Of a DNA stretch of 39,174 bases, positions 15,336 through 22,881 are shown in pieces. This DNA is from an uncultured Pelosinus sp. GTDB lineage: Bacteria > Bacillota > Negativicutes > Sporomusales > Acetonemataceae. The stretch is from contig UQPB01000032.1 of the NCBI GenBank assembly GCA_900542835.1, positions 1-39,174 of the forward strand, written 5' to 3'. Under the pieces are notes generated by a model, which worked only from the letters and a program-made list of their open reading frames with translations, searched no databases and had not been told where the DNA came from. The position numbers and the translations under genes were made by a program. Positions within the stretch are counted from its first letter, which is position 1; every line of letters starts with the position of its first letter.

Positions 15336-16079
15336 GTGCTAAACGAGAGAGAGAGACTGGAAGCGGATTGTCTGGCTGTTATTCGCGACGCCGATCAACC
15401 GGTGGGCTGTGGCACGCTTAGCTCCGTGCTTCGTCAACTGGGACATGTTGTTAGTGAAGCAACGGTCGGAAGGCTGCTGCGGGATTTCGATCAGACCGGC
15501 TATACGCAAAAGGCCGGTTTTCAGGGACGGGTCCTGTCGGCAGCCGGCCGTGAGCGGCTGGCTGCGCTGGCGGATAAGGAACGCAGCCTGCAATGGGGAG
15601 CGGAATTTTCCGAGGCGATCAAGGGCCATGATAAGGAAAAGCTGCTGGAAGTGCTGATCGCTCGCCGGGCGATCGAAAGCGAACTGGCAGCGCTGGCTGC
15701 CGTCAATGCGACGGCAGAGGAACTGCGGCTGCTGAATGCGATCGTTGACGAGCAGCGGCGGACGCTGGCCGCCGGTGAAATGACGGCACGCCAGGACGTC
15801 GATTTTCACGCGATGATCGCCCGCATGGCCCGCAATCAGATTCTGGCTTCGGCTATCGGTCTGATCCGCCAGGATACGCAACTGTCGCCAGTGCTGGAAT
15901 ATATTCGCAAGCACGTTCACAGCAAGCTGTACATTGATCATGACAACATCCGCAAGGCGATTCTCGCCCGGCGGTCTGATCAGGCCCGGCAGGCGATGAC
16001 AGCCCATCTGGACAGTCTCATGGCCGACGTGGAGCGCTTTTGGGAAACGACCCTGACATCAGAGGCCGACGCCGAATGA
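15336..16079 (+). CDS. FCD-domain transcriptional regulator with non-GntR winged helix
   Basis: This 247-residue regulator has two domains. Residues 1-75 form a winged helix of the kind seen in RNase R/NrpR N-termini (CLAVIRDADQPVGCGTLSSVL, then SEATVGRLLRDFDQTGY) rather than the usual GntR helix-turn-helix. Residues about 95-235 are an FCD ligand-binding domain with its metal and ligand histidines and acids (DVDFHAMI, DHDNIRKAILARRSDQARQAMTAHL). FCD domains sense small carboxylates or sugar acids. The GTG start at 15336 follows CGGGGGAG. It most likely controls the surrounding mutase/RidA genes; the twin palindromes at 5389 and 8375 are candidate sites, which is inference. It sits mid-operon, so autoregulation is plausible. 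Confidence 0.85.
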   Translation: MLNERERLEADCLAVIRDADQPVGCGTLSSVLRQLGHVVSEATVGRLLRDFDQTGYTQKAGFQGRVLSAAGRERLAALADKERSLQWGAEFSEAIKGHDKEKLLEVLIARRAIESELAALAAVNATAEELRLLNAIVDEQRRTLAAGEMTARQDVDFHAMIARMARNQILASAIGLIRQDTQLSPVLEYIRKHVHSKLYIDHDNIRKAILARRSDQARQAMTAHLDSLMADVERFWETTLTSEADAE

Positions 16080-16106
16080 CCGGTGTTGGCGCAAGGTGGT
16101 TTTGCC

Positions 16107-17219
16107 ATGCTGGAGATGCGGCTGGGGATAGCCGGAACCGCTAAGAATACCGGTAAAACGACGACTACCGCTGCGATAATCGATGAACTGAGGCGGCAGG
16201 CGATTCCTTTTTATCTTACGAGTATTGGTTTTGACGGTGAGAATCTCGATAACGTCACCGGACTGCCCAAACCGAAATTGCGTGTGGAGCCCGGCGATGT
16301 GGTCGCGACAGCGGCGAAGTGCCTTGCGGCAAGCAGTGCCGGTTTTGCCGTTCTGGGTGAAACCGATGTTCAAACGCCGCTTGGCCGCATTTTGATTGCC
16401 CGTGTGGAAAAGGCGGGTCTGGCAGTCACCGCCGGACCGAACCGGAGCACAGAAGTAAGGAAAATTTCCAGAATTCTCAGTCGTTTAGGACCGGGAATTT
16501 CCCTGTTTGACGGGGCGCTCAACCGGATTGCGCCACTGGTTGAGACTGACGGCTTTATTTTAGCGACAGGCGCAGCCCGCACCACCGATATCCCCCGTCT
16601 GGCCCAGGAAACTGCCTATATCTGGCGGCTCGCCAATCTGCCGGCCGTACCGCAGGCGGCCGCCCTGGCAGAACTTCAGCCGGCAACGGTTACGCTGCTG
16701 GACGATGAGCTTGCCGTGCGCGCCGTCTGGCCGGGAAGCTCCCTGCTGTCAGAACGGGACGCGGCTGCCGCTGTAGCGGCGGCAGCCGCCGGCGGAGCTT
16801 ATCTGTATATTCCCGGTATAATCGGCGAGCGTGCCTTTGCCTATCTGGCCGCGCATGCCGGCAAGCTGCCGCCGCGGCTGTTTCTGACCCTGCCGGATCC
16901 GATGAAGCTGCTGGCATTCGCCAATCCGGTCTCTCATTATAACTGGATTGAACGCCTGGAGGCTCAGGGGATTCTGACAGGCGTGCTGCGGCGGATTCCA
17001 CTGCTGGCTGTTACGCTCAATCCGTTTTATCCTGAGTTTCGCTATAAAACGGCGACTTATCACCCGGCATATATTGATCCTCTTTGGCTGCAGGTCGCTG
17101 TGAGCCAGCAGGTAAACATACCTGTATATAACGTAGTGAAGCAGGGAGTCGGGGGCCTGGTTGAGATTCTGCTGGCTAATTCCCGCCAATGGGAGCACCC
17201 CGCGACCACTACCTTCTAA
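16107..17219 (+). CDS. KamB-like reactivase for a B12-dependent aminomutase (P-loop ATPase)
   Basis: This 370-residue protein starts with a Walker A motif (GTAKNTGKTTT, residues 10-20), followed by LTSIGFDGENLD, AKCLAAS, TPLGRILIARVEKAG and SLFDGALNRIAPL. From memory this order closely follows KamB, one component of the ATP-dependent factor that exchanges damaged cobalamin out of lysine 5,6-aminomutase. The KamC partner (MutS-like) is not in the window. The ATG at 16107 has AAGGTGG 7 bases upstream, and the gene follows the regulator after 27 bases. Its presence supports the idea that the protein at 12283 uses adenosylcobalamin and suffers suicidal inactivation. Other P-loop families are possible, but the segment-by-segment match makes KamB the best reading. 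Confidence 0.78.
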   Translation: MLEMRLGIAGTAKNTGKTTTTAAIIDELRRQAIPFYLTSIGFDGENLDNVTGLPKPKLRVEPGDVVATAAKCLAASSAGFAVLGETDVQTPLGRILIARVEKAGLAVTAGPNRSTEVRKISRILSRLGPGISLFDGALNRIAPLVETDGFILATGAARTTDIPRLAQETAYIWRLANLPAVPQAAALAELQPATVTLLDDELAVRAVWPGSSLLSERDAAAAVAAAAAGGAYLYIPGIIGERAFAYLAAHAGKLPPRLFLTLPDPMKLLAFANPVSHYNWIERLEAQGILTGVLRRIPLLAVTLNPFYPEFRYKTATYHPAYIDPLWLQVAVSQQVNIPVYNVVKQGVGGLVEILLANSRQWEHPATTTF

Positions 17220-17291
17220 CGACCGATACACGGTGTCCACCCGCAGGTTAAACCTTTATGCCGCCATACAGCAGATAAGGGAGAGATCGCT

Positions 17292-18674
17292 ATGACCGTC
17301 GAACTTACGGTATCGCATTGGTTGTTTCTGTTCTGGGTGTTTATCGTCATACTGGTTATGGGCATGCGCAAGGATCCCCTGATTCCCTGCCTTTTTGGCT
17401 TGCTGACCGTAGGCTGGAGTTTTAAAAAGACGGCGATTGGCGCTATATCCACCGTTTATAACGCGCTGATTATTGCCGGCAATGAATTTTGGGGAATCGT
17501 TGTTATCATTTCGGTGATTGTGTCGCTGTCGAAGTTGTTGCGTGATACCGGCGCCGATTATCTGGTTATGGCGCCGGCGGCCAAATTGATGGTCAATGCC
17601 AGTGTCGCCTACTGGGTGCTGGGAGGCGCGATGATGCTGGCTTCCTGGTTTTTCTGGCCGTCGCCGGCTACCGCCCTGGTGGGGGCGATTCTATTCCCGC
17701 TGGCGGTCCGGGCCGGTCTGCCGGCGATGGGGGCGGCGATGGCGATGAATTTATTCGGCCACGGAATCGGCCTTTCCAGCGATTTCATCATTCAGGGAGC
17801 GCCGACAATTACCGCGAAAGCGGCCGGCTTCAGCGATCCCACGCCGGTGATCGCTGCGACAGTTCCGTTGATCATCACGATGGGACTGGTAACTACAATC
17901 AGCGCCTTTATCCTAATCAAACGCGACATCCGGGAAAATCCGCAGGCTCTGCGCGCCGAACAGGCAGCGCTGCGGCTTGAGCCGGTCAGCCGGGAAATTC
18001 GGCCGGTCGCCTATTTTCTTGCCTGGGCGACACCGCTCGCCTTTGCGGCTGATGTCGCTGCCATGTGGCTCCTGCAGTTACGGGGCGGCGATGCGACCGC
18101 GTTGCTGGGGGCGACAGCGGTCTTGCTGCTGGCGGTGGGCTGTCTTTGCAAAGACGGCTGGAAAGGTCTGGAGAAGATTACGGATTATGTACGCGAGGGC
18201 TTTATGTTCGGCATTAAAATTTTTGCCCCGGTCATCATTATCGGCGGTTTCTTTTTTCTCGGCAAAGCCGAACTGGCGCGCTCTATCCTGGATGCCGAGC
18301 ACGCAACCGGATTTCTTGAGGACTTTGGGCTGGCCCTGTCGCAAACGATTCCGCTCAATACTGTTTTTGTGGCGCTGGTGACAATGGCTACCGGTATTAT
18401 CGTTGGCCTTGATGGCTCCGGCTTTTCGCCTCTGCCGCTGGTGGGCAGTGTGGCGGCAACCTTTGGCGGAGCGATGGAGGTTGATAAAGCTACCCTGGCT
18501 GCGCTTGGCCAGATTGCCGGCGTCTGGACCGGCGGCGGCACGATTATTCCCTGGGGCCTGATTCCGGTTGCGGCTATAACCGGCGTGAACCCCATCGAGC
18601 TGGCCAGACGCAATTTTGTCCCGGTTATGCTGGGGTTTGCGGCAACGCTTGTCGTGGCGGTTTTTCTGTTGTAG
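17292..18674 (+). CDS. Polytopic permease, ion-transporter-superfamily type (copy 1)
   Basis: This 460-residue protein has about 11 or 12 membrane helices. Characteristic stretches are WFFWPSPATALVGAILFPL, AMNLFGHGIGLSSDF, GLDGSGFSPLPLVGS and TGGGTIIPWGLIPVAA. The paired re-entrant-like Gly/Ser motifs and symmetrical halves suit carboxylate/cation symporters of the ion transporter superfamily, such as the GntP, CitMHS and NhaC types. I cannot fix the family. A second copy is encoded at 22882. The ribosome binding site is AAGGGAGAG before the ATG at 17292. As the last gene of the mutase operon, before a strong terminator, it probably imports the substrate of the pathway. Confidence 0.75.
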   Translation: MTVELTVSHWLFLFWVFIVILVMGMRKDPLIPCLFGLLTVGWSFKKTAIGAISTVYNALIIAGNEFWGIVVIISVIVSLSKLLRDTGADYLVMAPAAKLMVNASVAYWVLGGAMMLASWFFWPSPATALVGAILFPLAVRAGLPAMGAAMAMNLFGHGIGLSSDFIIQGAPTITAKAAGFSDPTPVIAATVPLIITMGLVTTISAFILIKRDIRENPQALRAEQAALRLEPVSREIRPVAYFLAWATPLAFAADVAAMWLLQLRGGDATALLGATAVLLLAVGCLCKDGWKGLEKITDYVREGFMFGIKIFAPVIIIGGFFFLGKAELARSILDAEHATGFLEDFGLALSQTIPLNTVFVALVTMATGIIVGLDGSGFSPLPLVGSVAATFGGAMEVDKATLAALGQIAGVWTGGGTIIPWGLIPVAAITGVNPIELARRNFVPVMLGFAATLVVAVFLL

Positions 18675-18714
18675 CGTCAAGTCCGGCCGACGGGGACAAG
18701 CCTTGACTGATTTT

Positions 18715-18763
18715 ATGCAAATTGGCCGCATCGCGAATGATGCGGTCAATTTGCATTATTTTT
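18715..18763 (+). terminator. Strong intrinsic terminator ending the mutase operon
   Basis: An 18-bp stem (18715-18732 with 18739-18756, a single G-T pair) with a 6-base loop is followed by TATTTTT. It separates the catabolic operon from the sugar-acid module. Confidence 0.9.
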
Positions 18764-18795
18764 AGATTGTTTTAAAAAGATCAAAAAAAAACGCA

Positions 18796-18824
18796 TTGAT
18801 ACTGCTATGACGGTACAGTAAAAT
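18796..18824 (+). promoter_or_regulatory. Promoter of the SDR/TRAP operon
   Basis: TTGATA (18796-18801) and TAAAAT (18819-18824) are 17 bp apart, about 150 bp before the SDR start. The leader contains GCCCGT-N6-ACGGGC (18897-18914) and the perfect palindrome GGTTGCGCGCAACC (18927-18940), either of which may be regulatory. Confidence 0.7.
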
Positions 18825-18975
18825 TGAAGACAGACAAGTTTCAACGCATAAACGCGGGATTCGGCACCAAGAACTTTTTGAATATTGCGGTTGTTTGCCC
18901 GTGCGCGTACGGGCAGCGCTGCAAGTGGTTGCGCGCAACCGCTGCTCGAATCCGGCAGCGAACGGGGGACAAAAA

Positions 18976-19821
18976 ATGCACAAAAGATTGCAGGGGAAAG
19001 TCGCGGTTGTTACCGGCGGCGGTGGTGGACTGGGCAGTGAATTTGCCCGTGAATTAGGCCGTCAGGGGGCGAAAGTCGCTATCCTTAACCGGACGCAGTC
19101 AAAAGCGGCCGCGGTGGCGGATTCTATCCGCGGCGACGGCGGTGAGGCAATTGCGCTTGGCTGCGATGTACTGGATAAAAGCGGTGTTGAACAGGCTGCT
19201 GTTATTATCGATGAGCAGCTGGGCGCATGTGATATTTTGGTAAACGCCGCCGGCGGTAATCATCCCAGCGGCATAACCAGCAAGGAATCGCTGGAAATCG
19301 ACGATCTGATGCAAACGGACAAAACAGTGACAACCTTTTTCGATTTAACCACAGAGGGATTTGATTTTGTTTTTCGGCTGAATCTTATGGGGACGCTGAT
19401 ACCCACTCAGGTTTTCGCTTCGCGTATGGCGGGGCGCCCGGGAACATCGATCATCAATATTTCATCAATGAGCGCGCTGACGCCGCTGACCAAGGTGCCT
19501 GCCTACAGCGCCGCCAAGGCGGCTGTCAGTAATTTTACCCAGTTTCTGGCGGTGCATTTCGCCGATGCCGGCATCCGTGTCAACGCCATTGCCCCCGGGT
19601 TTTTCCTGACAGATCAGAACCGCAGCCTGCTCACCCAGCCTGACGGTTCATTGACGCAGCGGGCTCATAAAATTATCGCCCATACGCCGATGCGCCGCTT
19701 TGGCGCCCCGGAGGATTTGCTGGGCACGCTGGTCTGGCTGGCTGACGCCAAAGCGTCAGGTTTTGTCACCGGTATTGTTGTGCCGGTTGACGGCGGTTTC
19801 ATGGCCTATTCGGGCGTGTGA
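18976..19821 (+). CDS. SDR oxidoreductase, D-mannonate/fructuronate reductase-like
   Basis: This is a 281-residue short-chain dehydrogenase. The nucleotide-binding TGGGGGLG is at residues 13-20, NAAGG near residue 92, and the catalytic Ser and YxxxK are in INISSMSAL and YSAAKAAVSNF. The C-terminal half, APGFFLTDQNRSLL with TPMRRFGAPEDL and VTGIVVPVDGGF, closely follows the SDR-type D-mannonate oxidoreductase (YjmF/UxuB of Bacillus). That enzyme interconverts fructuronate and mannonate in hexuronate catabolism. The ATG at 18976 has a GGGGG site 7 bases upstream; an earlier in-frame GTG lies in the structured leader and is rejected. The TRAP transporter genes follow at once, so substrate import and reduction are coupled. 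Related sugar-acid reductases are an alternative. Confidence 0.82.
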   Translation: MHKRLQGKVAVVTGGGGGLGSEFARELGRQGAKVAILNRTQSKAAAVADSIRGDGGEAIALGCDVLDKSGVEQAAVIIDEQLGACDILVNAAGGNHPSGITSKESLEIDDLMQTDKTVTTFFDLTTEGFDFVFRLNLMGTLIPTQVFASRMAGRPGTSIINISSMSALTPLTKVPAYSAAKAAVSNFTQFLAVHFADAGIRVNAIAPGFFLTDQNRSLLTQPDGSLTQRAHKIIAHTPMRRFGAPEDLLGTLVWLADAKASGFVTGIVVPVDGGFMAYSGV

Positions 19822-19847
19822 CCGATCAATGAAAATGGAGGGATATG

Positions 19848-20375
19848 ATGAAAGCACTTCGACGCATTATGCTGGCAATTGATTCGTTTTTGGAGAATTT
19901 TGCCATAACCGCCCTGCTGTTTGTCGTTGTTGTTATGTCAGTGCAGGTCTTTACCCGCAAGTTTTTCAATTTTGTGTTTTTTTGGTCGGAGGAAGCGATT
20001 CTGTTGTCACTGGTTTGGTTCGCATTTATGGGAATTGCCGTCGGCTTTCGCGAAGGTATTCACATGGGAATTGATTCACTGACAAACTATTTCAGCAAGC
20101 GCGTTAACCGCTGGATTGACGTTTGGATTGCCCTTATGGGATTGGCGTACGGCATTTATTTTGTTATTTATGGCTGGGAATTTACTGTCTTAATGATGGA
20201 GTCCACTCTTCCCGCTACCAAGCTGCCCAACAGCGTCGTCTATTTTGTTATGCCGGTCAGCGGCATCATGGTCTGCGTTTATTCTCTTCTGCATCTGTGC
20301 GGCATTGATACAACACGGCACGGGGCAAGCGTCATCGAAGTCGGCTCTGATCTGGAAGAGGAGGATTTTAAATAA
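19848..20375 (+). CDS. TRAP transporter small membrane subunit (DctQ type)
   Basis: This protein of about 175 residues has four membrane helices and is the small permease subunit of a tripartite ATP-independent periplasmic transporter. Typical features are FFWSEEAILLSLVWFAFMGIA, GIHMGIDSL and VYFVMPVSGIMVC. Two adjacent ATG codons (19845 and 19848) compete; GGAGGG at 19837-19842 gives better spacing to 19848. The stop codon overlaps the ATG of the DctM gene by one base (TAATG), so translation is coupled. Confidence 0.9.
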   Translation: MKALRRIMLAIDSFLENFAITALLFVVVVMSVQVFTRKFFNFVFFWSEEAILLSLVWFAFMGIAVGFREGIHMGIDSLTNYFSKRVNRWIDVWIALMGLAYGIYFVIYGWEFTVLMMESTLPATKLPNSVVYFVMPVSGIMVCVYSLLHLCGIDTTRHGASVIEVGSDLEEEDFK

Positions 20376-21667
20376 TGGATATCAATGATATTGCGGTATG
20401 GACACTGGGCATTACCTTTCTTGTCTTTGTGCTGCTGCGTCTGCCGGTGGCTGTGGCGCTGTTCGCGTCCTCGCTGATTACGATGATGGTGCTGGACGTA
20501 CCGCTGCCCACTATTGGCCAGCAGATGATTCACGGCGTCAGTTCCTTCTCGCTGCTGGCAATTCCGTTCTTTATTCTTACCGGTCAAATCATGGGTGCCG
20601 GCGGCCTGGCCTTGCGGATGGTTAATCTGGCCAGTCTGCTGGTCGGACGCATCCGGGGCGGTCTGGCCCTGGTCAACTGTATCGCCTGCATGTTTTTCGG
20701 CAATATTTCCGGCTCGGCGGCTGCTGACGTTGCTTCTGTCGGCTCGGTTATGATTCCGGCGATGAAGAAGAAAGGCTACGAAGCCGATTACGCTGTGGGC
20801 CTGACGATTTCCTCCGCTATTCAGGGGGTTGTTGTACCTCCCAGCCACAATCTGGTGCTGTTTTCGATCGTTGCCGGCGGCCTGTCAATTAAGAGCTTGT
20901 TTTTGGGCGGTATTGTCCCCGGTTTTATCCTGCTGTTTACCCTGATGACCGTTGCCTATATTATGGCGGTGAAGCGCGGCTATCCCCCCAGCGATCCCGT
21001 CCCCCGGTCGGAGTGGGGCGGCATCATCTTCCACGGCATTGTTTCACTGTCACCGGCTTTCGTTATCCTTGGCGGCATTATTTCCGGCCTGTTTACCGCC
21101 ACTGAATCCGGGGCGCTGGCGGTTTTGTATTCCTTTGTTCTCGCCTTTCTGGTTTATCGTGAAGTGCCGCTGTCCAGCTTCTGGAATGTTCTGAAAAAAA
21201 CAATGCGGACTGTGCTGATGGTCTACTTCCTGATCGCCGCCTCCGCTGCCTTTGGCTATGTTATGGCGTTTTTACAGATCCCGGATTTGATTACCCATTG
21301 GTTCCTCGGTGTTTCGGAAAACCCGATTGTCATCCTCATGCTGATCAATATCCTACTGCTGATTCTCGGCGGACCGATGGATATGGCGCCGATGATTCTG
21401 ATCCTGACGCCGGTGCTGCTGCCGGTTGCCACCGCGATCGGCATGGATCCGATTCATTTCGGTCTCGTCCTGATCTTCAACGCCGGCATGGGCCTGCTGA
21501 CACCGCCGGTGGGAACGGTGTTATTCATCGGCTGCGCGATTGGCGGGGTTACCATCTCACAGGGAACAAAAGCGATGATGCCGTTTTTCCTGGCGATGAT
21601 TGTTGTCCTGCTGATTCTGACCTATGTGCCGCAAACGGTCTTGTGGCTGCCGTCCCTGTTCAAATAA
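20375..21667 (+). CDS. TRAP transporter large membrane subunit (DctM type)
   Basis: This 430-residue protein with about 12 membrane helices is the translocating subunit that drives solute uptake with the sodium or proton gradient. Family segments include FFILTGQIMGAGGLALRMVNL, the NISGSAAADVASVGSVMIP stretch, GIVPGFIL and GLLTPPVGTVLFIGC. The ATG overlaps the DctQ stop, with GAGGAGG 10-15 bases upstream. With the DctQ and DctP genes it forms a complete importer. The fructuronate-reductase-like gene in the same operon points to a sugar acid as substrate. Confidence 0.95.
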   Translation: MDINDIAVWTLGITFLVFVLLRLPVAVALFASSLITMMVLDVPLPTIGQQMIHGVSSFSLLAIPFFILTGQIMGAGGLALRMVNLASLLVGRIRGGLALVNCIACMFFGNISGSAAADVASVGSVMIPAMKKKGYEADYAVGLTISSAIQGVVVPPSHNLVLFSIVAGGLSIKSLFLGGIVPGFILLFTLMTVAYIMAVKRGYPPSDPVPRSEWGGIIFHGIVSLSPAFVILGGIISGLFTATESGALAVLYSFVLAFLVYREVPLSSFWNVLKKTMRTVLMVYFLIAASAAFGYVMAFLQIPDLITHWFLGVSENPIVILMLINILLLILGGPMDMAPMILILTPVLLPVATAIGMDPIHFGLVLIFNAGMGLLTPPVGTVLFIGCAIGGVTISQGTKAMMPFFLAMIVVLLILTYVPQTVLWLPSLFK

Positions 21668-21711
21668 GGGTTCCCTCCGGGTAACCGGACAAAATAGAAG
21701 GAGGAAAAATA

Positions 21712-22725
21712 ATGAACAACCAAAAAATGCTGGCGTTAGGTTTGTCCGCACTGATGCTGGGAAGCGTCCTTGCCGGCTGCGGCAAAAGCGATTCCAAACC
21801 GGAAGCGAAGCAGGAGGCTCCCAAGTACACCTTCCGTCTGGCGGAAACGCATCCTGCCGATTATCCCACCACTCTGGGCGATAAGAAATTTGCCGACCTG
21901 GTTGCCGAACGTTCCAATGGCCGTATCAAGATCAATGTTTTCCACTCGGCGCAATTAGGCGAAGAGAAGTCTGTTATCGAGCAGGTGCAGATGGGCTCGA
22001 TCGAATTTACCCGCGTCAGTTCCTCGCCTTTGGCCGAATTCAATAAAGCGTTTGGCGTATTTTCCCTGCCGTATATTTTTGACAGCGAAGCACACGAATG
22101 GAAATTCCTTGAAAGCGATTATGCCAAGCAAATGCTGGCAAACCTGGAAAAATCCAAATTCATCGGTCTGGCCTATTATGATTCCGGTTCCCGCAATTTT
22201 TACACTAAGAATAAGGTAACCAGCCCGGCGGATCTTAACGGGATGAAAATTCGCGTACAGCAAAATAAGATTAACATGGACTTGATTCAGTCTCTGGGCG
22301 CCAGCGCCACGCCGATGCCTTACGGTGAAGTCTTCAGCGGCCTGCAGACCGGCGTTATTGACGGTGCTGAGAACAATGCCCCCAGCTATCTGACCGCCAA
22401 CCACTTCCAGGCGGTTAAGTACTTCATTCTTGACGCTCACCAACGCGTTCCCGAAGTCTTAATGGCGTCAAAAGCGACTTGGGATAAGCTCTCGCCCGAA
22501 GACCGCAAGCTGATCCAGCAGGCGGCTGCCGATTCGGTAAAATTCCAGCGTGAAGCCTGGACGAAGTTTGATAAGGAAGCCCTGGAAAAGCTGAAAGCGC
22601 AGGGGATCACCGTCACCGAGGTAACGGATGTTAAGCCCTGGCAGGCAGCGGTAAAACCGGTTATTGAAAAATACACGCCTGAATACAAAGCGGAGCTGGA
22701 GGCCATCGCCGCCGCCCGTAAATAG
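21712..22725 (+). CDS. TRAP transporter substrate-binding lipoprotein (DctP type)
   Basis: This 337-residue extracytoplasmic receptor has a lipoprotein signal peptide with lipobox LAGC (Cys23), followed by a charged linker. The DctP fold is recognisable from FRLAETHPADYPTT, VFHSAQLGEEKSVIEQVQMG, the arginine-containing GMKIRVQQNKI and the PYGEVFSGLQTGVIDGAENN segment. The arginine binds the substrate carboxylate in this family. GAAGGAGG lies upstream of the ATG. As expected for a Gram-positive-lineage protein, or one in a diderm Negativicute, it is membrane-anchored. The ligand is probably a hexuronate or related sugar acid, judged from the SDR neighbour. A perfect hairpin follows the stop. 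Confidence 0.94.
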   Translation: MNNQKMLALGLSALMLGSVLAGCGKSDSKPEAKQEAPKYTFRLAETHPADYPTTLGDKKFADLVAERSNGRIKINVFHSAQLGEEKSVIEQVQMGSIEFTRVSSSPLAEFNKAFGVFSLPYIFDSEAHEWKFLESDYAKQMLANLEKSKFIGLAYYDSGSRNFYTKNKVTSPADLNGMKIRVQQNKINMDLIQSLGASATPMPYGEVFSGLQTGVIDGAENNAPSYLTANHFQAVKYFILDAHQRVPEVLMASKATWDKLSPEDRKLIQQAAADSVKFQREAWTKFDKEALEKLKAQGITVTEVTDVKPWQAAVKPVIEKYTPEYKAELEAIAAARK

Positions 22726-22771
22726 CCTGATTAAACAGAGATCCGCCACGGCGGATCTCTGTTTAATCAGG
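22726..22771. terminator. Perfect 21-bp hairpin after the TRAP genes
   Basis: Bases 22726-22746 are exactly complementary to 22751-22771 around a CACG tetraloop, starting one base after the DctP stop. There is no T-tract, so it may act as an mRNA 3'-end stabiliser or a factor-assisted terminator. Confidence 0.7.
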
Positions 22772-22819
22772 ACCAGCTTAGCAAGCTGTCTGCGTGTATT
22801 CATTGGCTTGCCACGCACC

Positions 22820-22881
22820 AACACAGCCCTCCCGGAATACATCTGATGGTAGAGTCAGATGTATTCCGGGAGGGCTGTGTT
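22820..22881 (+). promoter_or_regulatory. Perfect 27-bp hairpin masking the ribosome binding site of the next gene
   Basis: Bases 22820-22846 are exactly complementary to 22855-22881 with an 8-base loop. The right arm contains the GGGAGGG ribosome binding site and ends directly before the ATG at 22882, while the left arm supplies CCCTCCC. In any transcript that reads through from upstream, the start of the permease gene would be sequestered. An RNA beginning inside the loop or right arm would be free for translation. Confidence 0.8.
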
